Origin: Roseateles_B sp041912595
GTDB taxonomy: Bacteria; Pseudomonadota; Gammaproteobacteria; Burkholderiales; Burkholderiaceae_C
Direction: 5' to 3'
Length of the DNA stretch: 64,000 nt
Assembly (NCBI GenBank): GCA_041912595.1
Contig: JAYRMR010000005.1
Span: forward strand, 1-64,000
The translations under genes were made by a program, and so were the position numbers. The notes below the pieces were generated by a model. The model did no database searches, was not told the DNA's origin, and saw only the letters and a program-made list of their open reading frames with translations. How positions within the stretch are numbered: position 1 is the first letter of the stretch; each line of letters starts with the position of its first letter. Positions 1 to 10,645 of the stretch are shown here, piece after piece.

Positions 1-56
1 CCACCCCATGAGCGAGACAAGCCGACCGGCGCCAGCCGGCCGGCGGAGGTAGACAA

Positions 57-1171
<1,115 letters not shown>

Positions 1172-1175
<4 letters not shown>

Positions 1176-2356
1176 GGGCCGCCCGGAACGCCGCGGCCGC
1201 CCTCGCGCTGCTCGCAGGCGCCCTCGCCCAGGCCGCGCCGGCGCCCACGCTGCTCGTCTGGATCAACGGCGACAAGGCCTACAACGGCCTGCAGAAGGTC
1301 GGCCAGGCCTTCGAGAAGCTCTCGGGTGTGAAGGTCGTCGTCGAGCACCCCGTCGATGCAACGGACAAGTTCCAGCAGGCCGCCGGCGCCGGCAAGGGCC
1401 CGGACATCTTCTGCTGGCCCCACGACCGCGTCGGCGAATGGGCCAAGGCCGGCCTGCTCACGCCGCTGCGCCCCTCCCCGGCCCTGCGCGCGGAGATCGA
1501 GGACACCGCCTGGCGCGCCTTCAGCTACCAGGGCCGCACCTGGGGCTACCCCATCGCCATCGAGACCACCGGCCTCATCTACAACAAGAGCCTGGTGCCC
1601 GTGCCGCCCAAGAGCTTTGACGAGGTGATCCAGCTCGACCGCAAGCTCCAGGGCCAGGGCAAGCGCGCCATCCTGTGGCACTACAACAAGAGCTTCTTCA
1701 GCTGGCCCGTGCTGGCCGGCGCCGGCGGGCAGATCTTCGGGCGCGATGCGCGCGGGGACTTCGACGCCGCGCAGGTCGGCGTCAACAACGAGGGCGCGCT
1801 GGCGGGCGCGCAGATGATCGACCGCCTCGTGCGCGAGGGCCACATGCCCAAGGGCGCCAACTACGCCGAGATGGAAAGCGGCTTCGCCCGCGGCGAGGTC
1901 GCGATGATGATCTCCGGCCCCTGGGCCTGGGAGAACGCCCGGCGCGCGCGCATCGACTTTGGCGTGGCGCCCATCCCGGCCGTGAAGCCGGGGCAGTACT
2001 CCAAGCCCTTCGTGGGCGTGCTGGGCTGCATGATCGCCGCGCCCTCGCGCCAGAAGGACCTGGCCCGCGAGTTCCTGGAGCAGCACCTGCTGCGCCCGGA
2101 GGCCCTCAAGGTGCTCGACGCCGACGTGCCCATCGGCGTGCCGGCCAACAAGGCCTTCTATGCCGAGCTCTCGGTCAACCCGCTGATCAAGGCCAGCATG
2201 GAGAACGCCCGCCTCGGCGAGCCCATTCCCAACATCCCCGAGGTGGGCCGATTCTGGACCGCCATGGACGCCGCGCTGGAGGCCATCAGCAATGGCCTGC
2301 AGAGCCCGAAGGACGCGCTCGACGGCGCCGCCGCCCGCATGCTCCTGAAGAAGTGA
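1172..2356 (+). CDS. malE: Maltose/maltodextrin-binding periplasmic protein
   Basis: Solute-binding protein of the importer, acting in the periplasm. The 394-residue product begins with a short basic segment and a hydrophobic stretch ending in ALAQA, a typical Sec signal peptide of about 22 residues. The mature part resembles family 1 sugar-binding proteins (GKGPDIFCWPHDRVGEWAKAG is the MalE-like segment around residues 70-90). The length fits E. coli MalE (396). It overlaps malK by four bases and lies 7 bases before malF, so the four transporter genes are one transcription unit. Confidence 0.93.
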
Positions 2357-2363
2357 GCCGCCC

Positions 2364-3986
2364 ATGAACGCTTCGCCATCCCTCGCCCCCTCGCCGCTCG
2401 CCGCGGCCTACAGCACCCTGCCGCCCTCGCTCGCCAGCCGCCTCCTCGCCGCGCTGCGCTGGCCCGTCGTGGCGGCGCTGATGCTCGGCGCGCTGTACCT
2501 CGTCTTCTCCATCTCCGCCGCGGGCCAGACGGCCTGGGCCGCCGGCGCGCTCGCGCTGTTCGGCGGCGCCTTCTACGCCTATCTGCGGGCGGGCTTCGCC
2601 TGGCGCTACCTGTTCCCCGGCGTGGCCGGCATGGCCGTGTTCATCGCCTTCCCGCTGCTCTACACGGCGCAGATCGGCTTCACCAACTACTCGTCGGCTC
2701 ACCTGCTGAGCCAGGAGCGCGTGCGGGCCTATCTGCTGGACCAGCATGACGTGATCGAGGCCGGCGCCATGGGCTTCAGCCTGCACGCCGACGGGCCGGA
2801 GTTCCGCGTCGTGCTCAACGAGCCCGGCAGCGCGCAGCCGCGTTATGTGTCCCCGCCGCTGGCGCTCAAGAAGACGCGCGAGCCGCTGAAGGTCACGATG
2901 CTCGCCGCGCGCGAGGAGCACCTGCCGCTGCAAAGCGCGCTGCAGCCCGCGCTGCCGCTGCGCGAGCTCGTGCAGCACCGCGAGGCGCTCGCGCAGCTGC
3001 AACTGCTGCTGCCCGACCGCAGCGGCCCCGAGGCGCAGCTGCGCTACCTGGGCCTGCGCGAGTACGGCCCGGTGACGCCGCATTACGTGGAGCAGCCCGA
3101 TGGCAGCCTGCTGCGCGCGGCCGACGGCCAGCGCTTCGCGCCGGACGGCAAGCTTGGCTACTACCGCAGCCAGGACGGCGCCAACGGCGAAATCCTGCAG
3201 CCCGGCTACAAGGTCCTCGTGGGCCTGCAGAACTACAGCCGCATGCTCTTCGATGCCGAGTTCCGCGGCCCCTTCGTCAGCATCTTCATCTGGACGGTGC
3301 TGTTCTCGCTGGCCACAGTGGCGGGCGCCACCTTCATCGGCATGTTCCTGGCCGTGCTGCTGAACTGGGAGGACCTGAAGGGCCGCACGGCCTACCGCAC
3401 CCTGCTCTTCCTGCCCTACGCGGTGCCGGGCTTCATCTCCATCCTCGTCTTCAAGGGCCTGTTCAACCAGAACTTCGGCGAGATCAACGCCATCCTCGAC
3501 GCCCTCTTCGGCGTGAAGCCCGCGTGGTTCGCCGACCCGCTGCTGGCCAAGGTGATGCTGCTGATCGTGAACATCTGGCTGGGCTACCCCTACATCATGA
3601 TCCTGTGCTCGGGGCTGCTGAAGGCGATCCCGGCGGACCTGTACGAGGCCTCGGCCATCGTGGGCGCGGGGCCGTGGACCAACTTCTGGCGCATCACCGC
3701 GCCGCTGATCGTCAAGCCGCTGTCGCCCCTGCTCATCAGCGCCTTCGCCTTCAACTTCAACAACTTCGTGCTGATCGCCCTGCTGACCGACGGCCGCCCG
3801 GACTTCCTCTCGACCAAGCTGCCGGCCGGGCAGACGGACATCCTCGTGTCCTACACCTACCGCATCGCCTTCCGCGACTCGGGCTCGGACTTCGGGCTCG
3901 CGGCGGCGATCTCCACGCTGATCTTCTTCCTCGTCGCTGCCCTGTCGCTGCTGAACCTGCGACTCATGCGACGGACCACCGACTGA
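2364..3986 (+). CDS. malF: Maltodextrin ABC transporter permease MalF
   Basis: Inner-membrane permease subunit pairing with MalG. The 540-residue protein has several N-terminal hydrophobic segments, then a long hydrophilic stretch (about residues 110-290) matching the large periplasmic P2 loop special to MalF, then the binding-protein-dependent transport domain. The EAA loop that contacts MalK is visible as EASAIVGAGPWTNFWRITAP near residue 430. Length is close to E. coli MalF (514). It lies 7 bases after malE and 10 bases before malG. Confidence 0.94.
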   Translation: MNASPSLAPSPLAAAYSTLPPSLASRLLAALRWPVVAALMLGALYLVFSISAAGQTAWAAGALALFGGAFYAYLRAGFAWRYLFPGVAGMAVFIAFPLLYTAQIGFTNYSSAHLLSQERVRAYLLDQHDVIEAGAMGFSLHADGPEFRVVLNEPGSAQPRYVSPPLALKKTREPLKVTMLAAREEHLPLQSALQPALPLRELVQHREALAQLQLLLPDRSGPEAQLRYLGLREYGPVTPHYVEQPDGSLLRAADGQRFAPDGKLGYYRSQDGANGEILQPGYKVLVGLQNYSRMLFDAEFRGPFVSIFIWTVLFSLATVAGATFIGMFLAVLLNWEDLKGRTAYRTLLFLPYAVPGFISILVFKGLFNQNFGEINAILDALFGVKPAWFADPLLAKVMLLIVNIWLGYPYIMILCSGLLKAIPADLYEASAIVGAGPWTNFWRITAPLIVKPLSPLLISAFAFNFNNFVLIALLTDGRPDFLSTKLPAGQTDILVSYTYRIAFRDSGSDFGLAAAISTLIFFLVAALSLLNLRLMRRTTD

Positions 3987-3996
3987 AGGACACCCC

Positions 3997-4887
3997 ATGG
4001 CCATCGTTCGAGGCAAGCAAGCCCGCTGGCGCGTCGGCGCCGCCCATGCCCTGCTGTGGGTGTTCCTGGCGCTGACCCTGTTCCCGCTGCTGGCGGTGGT
4101 GTCCATCTCGCTGCGGCCCGGCAATTTCGCCACCGGCAGCCTGATTCCCGCCGAGATCAGCCTGGAGCACTGGAAGCTCGCGCTGGGCATCCCGTACCAG
4201 GGGCCGGACGGCGCGCTCGTGCAGCCGCCCTTCCCCGTGCTCACCTGGCTGTGGAATTCGATCAAGGTCGCGACGATCTCGGCCTTCGCCATCGTGGCCA
4301 TCTCCACCACCGCGGCCTATGCCTTCGCGCGCCTGAAGTTCCCCTTCAAGACCGGCATCCTGAACAGCATGCTGCTGCTGCAGATGTTCCCGCCCGTGCT
4401 GGCGCTGGTGGCGCTCTATGCCATCTTCGAGACCCTCGGGACGCAGGTGCCGATGCTGGGCCTCGAGACGCATGCCGGCCTGGTGCTGGCCTACCTCGGC
4501 GGCGTGGCCACGCACATCTGGACGATCAAGGGCTACTTCGAGACCATCCCCAGCGAGATCGAAGAGAACGCCAAGGTCGATGGCGCCTCCCACTGGCAGG
4601 CCTTCCGCCGCGTGCTGCTGCCGATGGCCGTGCCCATCCTGATGGTGGTCTTCGTGCTGGCCTTCATCGGGACCATCATCGAGTACCCGGTGGCCTCCGT
4701 CCTGCTGCGCGAGGAAGGCAACCTCACGCTGGCCGTGGGTTCGAAGTACTTCCTGCATGACCAGCGATTCCTGTGGGGCGACTTCGCCGCGGCCGCCGTG
4801 CTCTCGGGCCTGCCGATCACGCTCGTCTTCCTGCTGGCGCAGCGCTGGATCGTCTCGGGCCTCACCGCCGGCGGCGTGAAGGGATGA
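3997..4887 (+). CDS. malG: Maltodextrin ABC transporter permease MalG
   Basis: Second inner-membrane permease subunit. The 296 residues match E. coli MalG in length and carry six predicted hydrophobic segments and an EAA loop (ENAKVDGASHWQAFRRVLLP, about 190-209). AGGVKG at the C-terminus fits the MalG tail. The TGA stop overlaps the ATG of the following amylase gene (ATGA at 4884-4887), so the enzyme and transporter are translationally coupled. Confidence 0.94.
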   Translation: MAIVRGKQARWRVGAAHALLWVFLALTLFPLLAVVSISLRPGNFATGSLIPAEISLEHWKLALGIPYQGPDGALVQPPFPVLTWLWNSIKVATISAFAIVAISTTAAYAFARLKFPFKTGILNSMLLLQMFPPVLALVALYAIFETLGTQVPMLGLETHAGLVLAYLGGVATHIWTIKGYFETIPSEIEENAKVDGASHWQAFRRVLLPMAVPILMVVFVLAFIGTIIEYPVASVLLREEGNLTLAVGSKYFLHDQRFLWGDFAAAAVLSGLPITLVFLLAQRWIVSGLTAGGVKG

Positions 4888-7313
4888 GTCGCGCCCGCCC
4901 CCACCCCCGTCGATTCCTGGCCACCGGGCTGCTCGCACTGCTCGCGCTCCCGGCCCTCCCGGCCCTGGCCCGCCCCTGTGCACCCGCCCCCTTCGGCGAC
5001 ACCGTGCTCTACCTGCGCGGCACGCTTAACAACTGGGCGGCGCAGGACGAGCAGGCCTTCGAGTACCGCTGCGACGCCTACTACCTCAACCTGCGGGCGC
5101 AGGGGCCGCAGGAGTTCAAGGTGGCCGACGAGGACTGGACGCCCGAGCGCACGCTGGGCGGTGACGCCCAGGGCCGCCTGGCCCGCGGCGCCGCGGCCGT
5201 CGGCAATGCGCGCCTGGACCTGCGCGGGGCGCACACGCTGCGCCTGCGCATCGACGCCTCGGGCGCGCCGCGCCTTGAAGTCGGGCCGCCGAGCTTCAAG
5301 CCCACGCCGCCCCGCCCGATCACCGACGAGGCCGCGCTGAGCACGCACTTCGACTCGCGCCATGCCGATTCCAAGACGCCCTTCGGCGCCCAGCCGCAAG
5401 GCACCGAGATCCGCTTCGCGCTGGCCAGCACCCGCCCGGGCCTGCTGCGCGCCACGCTCGTGCTGGAGCGGCGCCACCTCAGCGGCAACCAGGAGCAGCT
5501 GAGCTACGAGCCGCTGCAGCGCATCGCCATGACGCCCGAGGGCCACGGCCTCGGCACGGCCTTCCATGCCACCGTCCGTTTCGACGAGATCGGCATCTTC
5601 GGCTACTGGTTCGAGCTGGAGACGCAGCAAGGCCGCTACGCCCTGCAGAACAACAAGGACACGGTCCACTGGACGCGCGAGAAGGGCAGCCTGGGCCCGG
5701 CCGTCGTCGAACGCCTGCTGGCGGACACCCGCCGCATCCGCCGCTACCGCCAGACCATCCACGCACGGGACTTCACCGTGCCGGCCTGGGCGCATGACGC
5801 CATCTACTACGCCATCTTCCCGGAGCGTTTCCGGAACGGCGACCCGTCCAACGACCCGCGACCCGGCGGCGGCCGCGTGCAGGACCGCTACCAGGGCCAC
5901 GACGTCGAGCGGCACGCGCGCTGGATCGAGCGGCCGTACAAGCCGGGCAGCGGCGACGGCTCCGATGCCGTCCACAACAACGACTTCTTCGGCGGCGACC
6001 TCGCGGGCATCCTCGAGAAGCTCGACGACATCCGCGCGCTCGGGGTCAACACGATCTACCTGACCCCCATCTTCCGCGCGGCCAGCAATCACAAGTACGA
6101 CACGGCCGACTACACCGAGGTCGACCCGGCCCTGGGCAGCCATGCCGACTTCGAGCGGCTCTGCGCCGAGGCGGCCAGGCGCGGCCTGCGCGTGCTGCCG
6201 GACACCTCGCTGAACCACGTCGGCGCCGATTCGCGCTACTTCGACCGCTTCGCCCGCCACACCCCGGCGGAGCGCCCGGGCGCCTTCCGCGGCGGCCGCA
6301 TCCAGGCGGGCTCGCCCTATGCGGACTGGTTCAGCTTCGACCCCGGCCAGGCCTCGCCGGACCGCCAGTTCAAGGGCTGGGTCGGCGTGACGGACCTGCC
6401 CGTGATCGACAAGGGCAGCCGCGCCTTCCGCGACTTCGCCTATGGCCCGGGCGGCGTCATGCAGCAGTGGCTGGACCGCGGCGCGGCCGGCTGGCGCATG
6501 GACGTCGCGCCCTGGGTGCCGGACGACTTCTGGCGCGAATGGCGCCGCGCCGTCAAGGCGCACCGGCCCGACGCCATCACCATCGCCGAGACCTGGTTCG
6601 ACGCCAGCAAGTACTTCCTGGGCGACACCTTCGACGGCACGATGAACTACATCTTCCGCAGCGCGGCGCTGGACTTCGCCGCCGGCGGCGATGCGCGACG
6701 CCTGGCCGCGCAGCTCGAGTTCATGCGCGAGTCCTATCCCGCCCAGGCCCTGCTGGCCAATATGAACCTGCTCTCCAGCCACGACCAGCCGCGCGCGCTG
6801 CATGCGCTGGGCGAGCGCGAGGGCAGCAGCGCCAGCGCCCGCCGGCTCGCGCGCCAGCGACTGCGCCTGGCCTGGCTGCTGCAGGTGACCGCACCGGGCG
6901 CGCCGAGCCTCTACTACGGCGACGAGGTGGGCGTGAGCGGCGGCGACGATCCCTTCAACCGGGCCCCCTACCCCTGGGCGGACGAAGGCGGTGCGCCTGA
7001 CGAGACCCTGCGTGCCGACTGGCGCCGTCTGGCCGCCCTGCGCCAGCAGCATCCCGTGCTGCGCCGGGGCCTGCCGGACGCCCCACTGCTCGCCACCGCG
7101 CAGCAGCTCGCCTTGCCCCGCCGCCTGGGCGACGCGCGAGCGCTGACGGTGCTCAGCAACGCGCCCGGCGCCACGCGCGCCAGCATCCCCCTTGGCCCGG
7201 ACTGGCCCACCCATTGGCGCGACGCCCTCAGCGGCGAACGCTTCGTGGCCGATCAGGGCCGCCTGATCCTGCCCCTGCCCGCCCTCGGCGGACGCCTTCT
7301 GGTGAACGAATGA
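4884..7313 (+). CDS. Exported GH13 alpha-amylase/neopullulanase-like enzyme
   Basis: Glycoside hydrolase of family 13, expected to cut maltodextrins in the periplasm before or during uptake. The chosen start (ATG overlapping the malG stop) gives 809 residues beginning with a clear Sec signal peptide (RRF followed by a hydrophobic run ending ALPALA); the longer in-frame extension upstream lies inside malG and was rejected. An N-terminal carbohydrate-binding-like region (LYLRGTLNNW) precedes the barrel. GH13 motifs are intact: LPDTSLNHV (region I), GWRMDVA with the nucleophile Asp near 540, ITIAETW with the acid Glu near 569, and SSHDQ with the third Asp near 634. Exact subfamily (MalS-like, neopullulanase-like or cyclomaltodextrinase-like) cannot be settled by eye. 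Confidence 0.9.
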   Translation: MSRARPHPRRFLATGLLALLALPALPALARPCAPAPFGDTVLYLRGTLNNWAAQDEQAFEYRCDAYYLNLRAQGPQEFKVADEDWTPERTLGGDAQGRLARGAAAVGNARLDLRGAHTLRLRIDASGAPRLEVGPPSFKPTPPRPITDEAALSTHFDSRHADSKTPFGAQPQGTEIRFALASTRPGLLRATLVLERRHLSGNQEQLSYEPLQRIAMTPEGHGLGTAFHATVRFDEIGIFGYWFELETQQGRYALQNNKDTVHWTREKGSLGPAVVERLLADTRRIRRYRQTIHARDFTVPAWAHDAIYYAIFPERFRNGDPSNDPRPGGGRVQDRYQGHDVERHARWIERPYKPGSGDGSDAVHNNDFFGGDLAGILEKLDDIRALGVNTIYLTPIFRAASNHKYDTADYTEVDPALGSHADFERLCAEAARRGLRVLPDTSLNHVGADSRYFDRFARHTPAERPGAFRGGRIQAGSPYADWFSFDPGQASPDRQFKGWVGVTDLPVIDKGSRAFRDFAYGPGGVMQQWLDRGAAGWRMDVAPWVPDDFWREWRRAVKAHRPDAITIAETWFDASKYFLGDTFDGTMNYIFRSAALDFAAGGDARRLAAQLEFMRESYPAQALLANMNLLSSHDQPRALHALGEREGSSASARRLARQRLRLAWLLQVTAPGAPSLYYGDEVGVSGGDDPFNRAPYPWADEGGAPDETLRADWRRLAALRQQHPVLRRGLPDAPLLATAQQLALPRRLGDARALTVLSNAPGATRASIPLGPDWPTHWRDALSGERFVADQGRLILPLPALGGRLLVNE

Positions 7314-8233
7314 CCTCTGGCTCTCCCCTTTCTGCAATGCGGCGCGACTTCGGCGGCACCGGCCTCCCGGTCAGCGCGCTGGGCTTTGGTGCCATGCACC
7401 TCAACGACGAGCGCAGCAGCGACGCCGAGGCCAGCGCCCTGCTCAACGCCGTGCTGGACCTGGGCATCACGCTCATCGACACCGCGCGCTCCTACGGCCT
7501 GTCCGAAGAGCGCATCGGCCGCCATCTTGCGCACCGCCGCCAGGAGTTCCTGCTGTCCACCAAGCTGGGCTATGGCGTCGACGGCGTGCCGGACTGGACC
7601 TATGACTGCATCGTCCAGGGCGTGGAGCGCGCCCTGCGGCTCCTGCGCACGGACGTCATCGACATCGCCCACCTGCATTCCTGCCCGTTGGAGACGCTGC
7701 AGCGTGGCGAGGTCGTCCGGGCCCTGGACGACTGCCGCCGCGCCGGCAAGATCCGCATCGCGGCCTACTCGGGGGAGAACGCCGAGCTGGACTTCGCCCT
7801 CGCCGAGCCGGTGTTCGGTGCCGTGCAGACCTCGGTGAGCGTCTGCGACCAGGCCAATGTCGCGTCCCGTCTGGACCGGGCCCGGGAACGCGGCGTGGGC
7901 GTGATTGCCAAGCGGCCCCTGGCCGGAGCGATCTGGCGGCACGCGCAGCGACCGGACGACTTCGCCGAGGGTCAGTACTGGGACCGCTGGCAGGCCCTGG
8001 GTCTGGACGCCCTGAGGCAAGACCTGGCCCCCGACATGCCCCCGGATGAAATGGCCTTGCGCTTCGCGGCCGGGCTGCCTGGCGTGAGCAGCGTCATTGC
8101 TGGCAGTCGGCGCCTTGAGAACGTCCAGCGCAACCTTGCGGCCGTCGCCCGTGGGCCCTTGCCCGCGCCGCTGCAGCAGGCGCTGCTGGCGCGTTTCGCG
8201 CCGCATGCGGCGCAGTGGCACGGCGTGATCTGA
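7310..8233 (+). CDS. Aldo/keto reductase
   Basis: NADP-dependent oxidoreductase of the AKR superfamily, related to aldose-dehydrogenase-type members. The catalytic tetrad is visible: Asp in LIDTA, Tyr in RSYGLSEER, Lys in LSTKLGYG and His in IAHLHS, followed by the AKR C-terminal half (SSVIAGSRRLENV). The start ATG overlaps the amylase stop (ATGA), giving 307 residues; upstream in-frame codons lie within the amylase gene. As the last gene of the mal operon it may act on a sugar aldehyde, but the substrate cannot be read from the sequence. Confidence 0.85.
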   Translation: MTSGSPLSAMRRDFGGTGLPVSALGFGAMHLNDERSSDAEASALLNAVLDLGITLIDTARSYGLSEERIGRHLAHRRQEFLLSTKLGYGVDGVPDWTYDCIVQGVERALRLLRTDVIDIAHLHSCPLETLQRGEVVRALDDCRRAGKIRIAAYSGENAELDFALAEPVFGAVQTSVSVCDQANVASRLDRARERGVGVIAKRPLAGAIWRHAQRPDDFAEGQYWDRWQALGLDALRQDLAPDMPPDEMALRFAAGLPGVSSVIAGSRRLENVQRNLAAVARGPLPAPLQQALLARFAPHAAQWHGVI

Positions 8234-8245
8234 GGCCGTGCCGCC

Positions 8246-8725
8246 TCAGCCGATGTCCCGCCCCATCGGCCCCATCGGCCCCATGCCGCTGCGCGCCGCC
8301 GCCTGGTCCGCGCCCGTGTGGGACGGCACGTGCAGCGCCGTGAGGTGCAGACCCCAGCACACCGCCAGCGATTCCAGCAACTGCGCCTCGCCCAGCAGCG
8401 CATCCGGCAGCAGCGCCACCGGGCGGCTCACGTGAACCTGGTAGAACGTGTCGACCAGCCCCGGAATCTCGCTCGGGACCGTCGCCACCTGCAACTGGTC
8501 CAGCGTGAAGCGCATCTGCTGCGCCAGCCACGCCAGACGTTCCGCACGGCCACGGTCCAGGCCCGACAGCACCCACGTCACCGCGTACAGGCCGCCCAGG
8601 ACATAAGGGGTCTGCCCCGCAGTGTCTGCCAGCGATGCCCAGCACGAAGACACGAGCCCATGCAAGGCGTCTCGCTCGTCCTCTCGCAGACGACGCAGGT
8701 CGGGCTCAAAGGTCTCGTCAGTCAT
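8246..8725 (-). CDS. Hypothetical protein with Gly-Met-Pro-rich tail
   Basis: Predicted 159-residue soluble protein of unknown function. The ATG at 8725 is preceded by AGGAG at good spacing; a longer form starting at 8743 has no such site. The body is helical-looking, with a mildly hydrophobic middle (PYVLGGLYAVTWVLSGL). The C-terminus GMGPMGPMG comes from a short tandem DNA repeat near 8265-8285. It converges with the aldo/keto reductase 12 bases away. No recognisable domain. Confidence 0.6.
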   Translation of the reverse strand: MTDETFEPDLRRLREDERDALHGLVSSCWASLADTAGQTPYVLGGLYAVTWVLSGLDRGRAERLAWLAQQMRFTLDQLQVATVPSEIPGLVDTFYQVHVSRPVALLPDALLGEAQLLESLAVCWGLHLTALHVPSHTGADQAAARSGMGPMGPMGRDIG

Positions 8726-9085
8726 ACCGCTCCTGAGTTCCAAGCAAGGCCCCCAAACCCGCCGTCATGCCCCGCACCCCCAAGCGGGGGCAAGGGGCGG
8801 CAGCCCCAGCCTGCGCATGCCTGACTGGGTCTGCGGCTCGATGCCGCAGACCCAGTCTCCCAGGGCGGGGGCCAGGGGCGGCAGCCCCAAGGGGCCGAGC
8901 GCCGGGCCGCCCCAAGCCGGCCCGACTGGTGGTGGGTGGGGGGGGGCGGCCCCCCCCCCCCCACACCCCCCGGGGGGCCCCCCCCCGCAGCCCCCCCCCN
9001 NNNNNNNNNAAACAACACCGTCCCCTCGGGGGACCGCCCAGGCTTGCCCGCGTCCAGCGCGGCAAGCCTGGGCGAGGGGCTCACA
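8726..9085. repeat. Hairpin-rich, homopolymer-rich intergenic region with assembly gap
   Basis: No gene is visible here. Direct repeat: two 25-base copies (8784-8808 and 8865-8889, one mismatch), each containing the mini-hairpin GGGGC-GGCA-GCCCC. Between them is a perfect 15-base inverted repeat (8823-8837 with 8843-8857, 5-base loop). After the gap another perfect 14-base inverted repeat occurs (9035-9048 with 9061-9074). The bases from about 8935 to 8999 are long runs of G and C and are probably unreliable. Confidence 0.75.
9000..9009. other. Assembly gap (10 N)
   Basis: Ten unresolved bases, preceded by long C and G homopolymers and flanked by strong hairpins. The true gap length is unknown, since ten is often a placeholder. 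Confidence 0.99.
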
Positions 9086-9544
9086 TCATTCCGGCCACCG
9101 CACCGTCTCCCCATCCTCCTCATACGCCGGGAAGATGCTGAAACTCGCGATCACGCCGCCGGCCTCCCAGAAGGCCACGCCCGCATCGGGGCACTCATGG
9201 CAGCGCCCGCCGCCCTCCACCGCCTGCGCGCCCTTGAGGCGGCCCAGCTTCAGGCCCTTGACGAGGCCGGGCAGGCGGTCCACCGGGCAGCCGATCACGG
9301 CGTCGTCGCCCAGCGTCCAGCGGCCGTCGGAGAACTCCAGCTCGCCCAGGCGCCAGTCGTCGGCCTCGAAGAAGGACGCGCCCACGCCGGCCTCGGCGAA
9401 GTACCAGTGCTCCATCGCTTCCTGGCCCTCCTCGGCGGCCAGCACCTCCAGGGAATCGGGTTCGCCGGCGGCGGCGCGCAGCTGCTCGCGGGTGGCACCG
9501 AGCACGAAAGGCGCGTGGCCAAGATGGATCTGGATGGACGACAT
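9086..9544 (-). CDS. Hypothetical protein
   Basis: Predicted 152-residue acidic cytoplasmic protein of unknown function. It starts SSIQIHLGHAPFVLGATREQL and contains two Cys near CHECPDAGV late in the chain. The overall pattern (short strands, EFSDGRWTLGDDAV, VKGLKLGR) is like small bacterial hypothetical proteins resembling immunity or SMI1/KNR4-type folds, but this is only an impression. The GC and codon pattern match neighbours. The 3' end touches the repeat region around the gap. Confidence 0.6.
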   Translation of the reverse strand: MSSIQIHLGHAPFVLGATREQLRAAAGEPDSLEVLAAEEGQEAMEHWYFAEAGVGASFFEADDWRLGELEFSDGRWTLGDDAVIGCPVDRLPGLVKGLKLGRLKGAQAVEGGGRCHECPDAGVAFWEAGGVIASFSIFPAYEEDGETVRWPE

Positions 9545-9700
9545 GGGAGACTTTCCTCGGAACGGTGATCGTGAACGGCCGGATCATAGCGAGCACCGCT
9601 CGGCGCCACTCGCCACGCCGGGCCCGTGCCAGCGCCTTCCCCGCGGCCAGGCACGCCAGCCGGGCGTTATGCTGCGCCCTCCACTTCTCGAGGACCCGTC

Positions 9701-10237
9701 ATGCGACTGCCGCGCCCCGCCTTCGCCCTCCTGCCCGCCCTGGCGCTGGCCGCCTGCAGCCCGCAGGGCGGCACGCCCCAGGCCGCGCCCGCCGCGCCCG
9801 CCGCGGCAGTCTCGTCGGCAGCGTCCGGCGCGAACCCCGGCGCCCCGGTCGCCGAAGCGGAACTCAAAGCCCAGCTACAGGCCCAGGCCGAGCGCTGGGA
9901 CCGGGCCATCGTGGCCAAGGACCGCGCCGCCATTGCCGGCAACATGGCCGAGGACTTCCGGCAGATCGACGGCGAAGGGCATCTCGAGGACATCGACAGC
10001 TTCGTCGCCGGCCTGATGGACCCGCAGCTGCAGATCGCGCCCTACACCGTCCAGGACTTCGAGATCCGCCTGTATGGCGATGTGGCCGTGCTCAGCGGCC
10101 GCACGCACATGACCGGCAGCTACGCGGACAAGCCCTTCGAGACGGACTACCGCTACATCGACCTCTACGTGAAGCGCCAGGGCCAGTGGAAGATCGTGAG
10201 CGTGCAGATCACCAAGCTGCCCGCTGCGGCCCGCTGA
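9701..10237 (+). CDS. NTF2-like (SnoaL/DUF4440-type) lipoprotein
   Basis: Predicted lipoprotein of 178 residues. The ATG at 9701 begins a signal sequence with lipobox LALAAC (Cys near 19), followed by an Ala/Pro-rich linker. The second half has an NTF2-like pattern: RWDRAIVAKDRAAIAGNMAEDFRQI then YGDVAVLSGRTHMTGSY and RYIDLYVKRQGQWKIVSVQ, as in DUF4440/SnoaL-like proteins. The substrate is unknown. In-frame codons upstream at 9626 would bury the signal peptide and were rejected. Confidence 0.75.
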   Translation: MRLPRPAFALLPALALAACSPQGGTPQAAPAAPAAAVSSAASGANPGAPVAEAELKAQLQAQAERWDRAIVAKDRAAIAGNMAEDFRQIDGEGHLEDIDSFVAGLMDPQLQIAPYTVQDFEIRLYGDVAVLSGRTHMTGSYADKPFETDYRYIDLYVKRQGQWKIVSVQITKLPAAAR

Positions 10238-10279
10238 ACCCCGATGAACGCCACCCCCACTTCTTTCAGGGAGCACGTC

Positions 10280-10627
10280 ATGCACTACAAAGCCAGCTGT
10301 CACTGTGGCCAGGTGGCCTTCACCTTCGAGGGCGAGTTCAAGGAGGCGCTGGCCTGCAACTGCAGCCTGTGCGGACGCCGAGGCTCGCTGCTGTGGTTCG
10401 TGCCGCGCGAGCAGCTGCAGCTGCTGACGCCCGAGGACGCCGCGGCGAGCTACACCTTCAACAAGCACGTCATCCAGCACCGCTTCTGCCCGCGCTGCGG
10501 CATCCACACCCACGGCGAGGGCCGGGACCCCAAGGGCCAGCAGGTCGCCGCGGTGAATGTGCGCTGTGTCGAGGGCGTCGACCTCGAGCGGCTGCCCGTG
10601 CACCATTTCGACGGCCGGGCGATCTGA
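10280..10627 (+). CDS. GFA/CENP-V family zinc-binding protein
   Basis: Small (115 residues) member of the glutathione-dependent formaldehyde-activating enzyme/CENP-V fold family. The zinc ligands are visible as CHCG near residues 6-9, CNCSLCG near 26-32 and FCPRCGIHTH near 71-80. The start at 10280 is preceded by CAGGGAG; the upstream ATG at 10244 lacks a comparable site. Most such homologues have no demonstrated enzyme activity, so the reaction is not assigned. Confidence 0.85.
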   Translation: MHYKASCHCGQVAFTFEGEFKEALACNCSLCGRRGSLLWFVPREQLQLLTPEDAAASYTFNKHVIQHRFCPRCGIHTHGEGRDPKGQQVAAVNVRCVEGVDLERLPVHHFDGRAI

Positions 10628-10645
10628 GCGCCCCACCCAGCCGCC

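Noticed and set aside
8..52. A 14-codon ORF before malK
   Set aside because: Very short, ends within the ribosome site, and the upstream sequence is not in the window.
2286..4310. Long minus-strand open frame opposite malF
   Set aside because: Composition is Arg/Gly/Gln-rich shadow of malF; malF motifs are unambiguous.
8260..8290. Short tandem repeat CCCATCGGC as a possible CRISPR or VNTR locus
   Set aside because: Only two to three units, in frame in a gene (GPMGPM). No spacers anywhere in the window.
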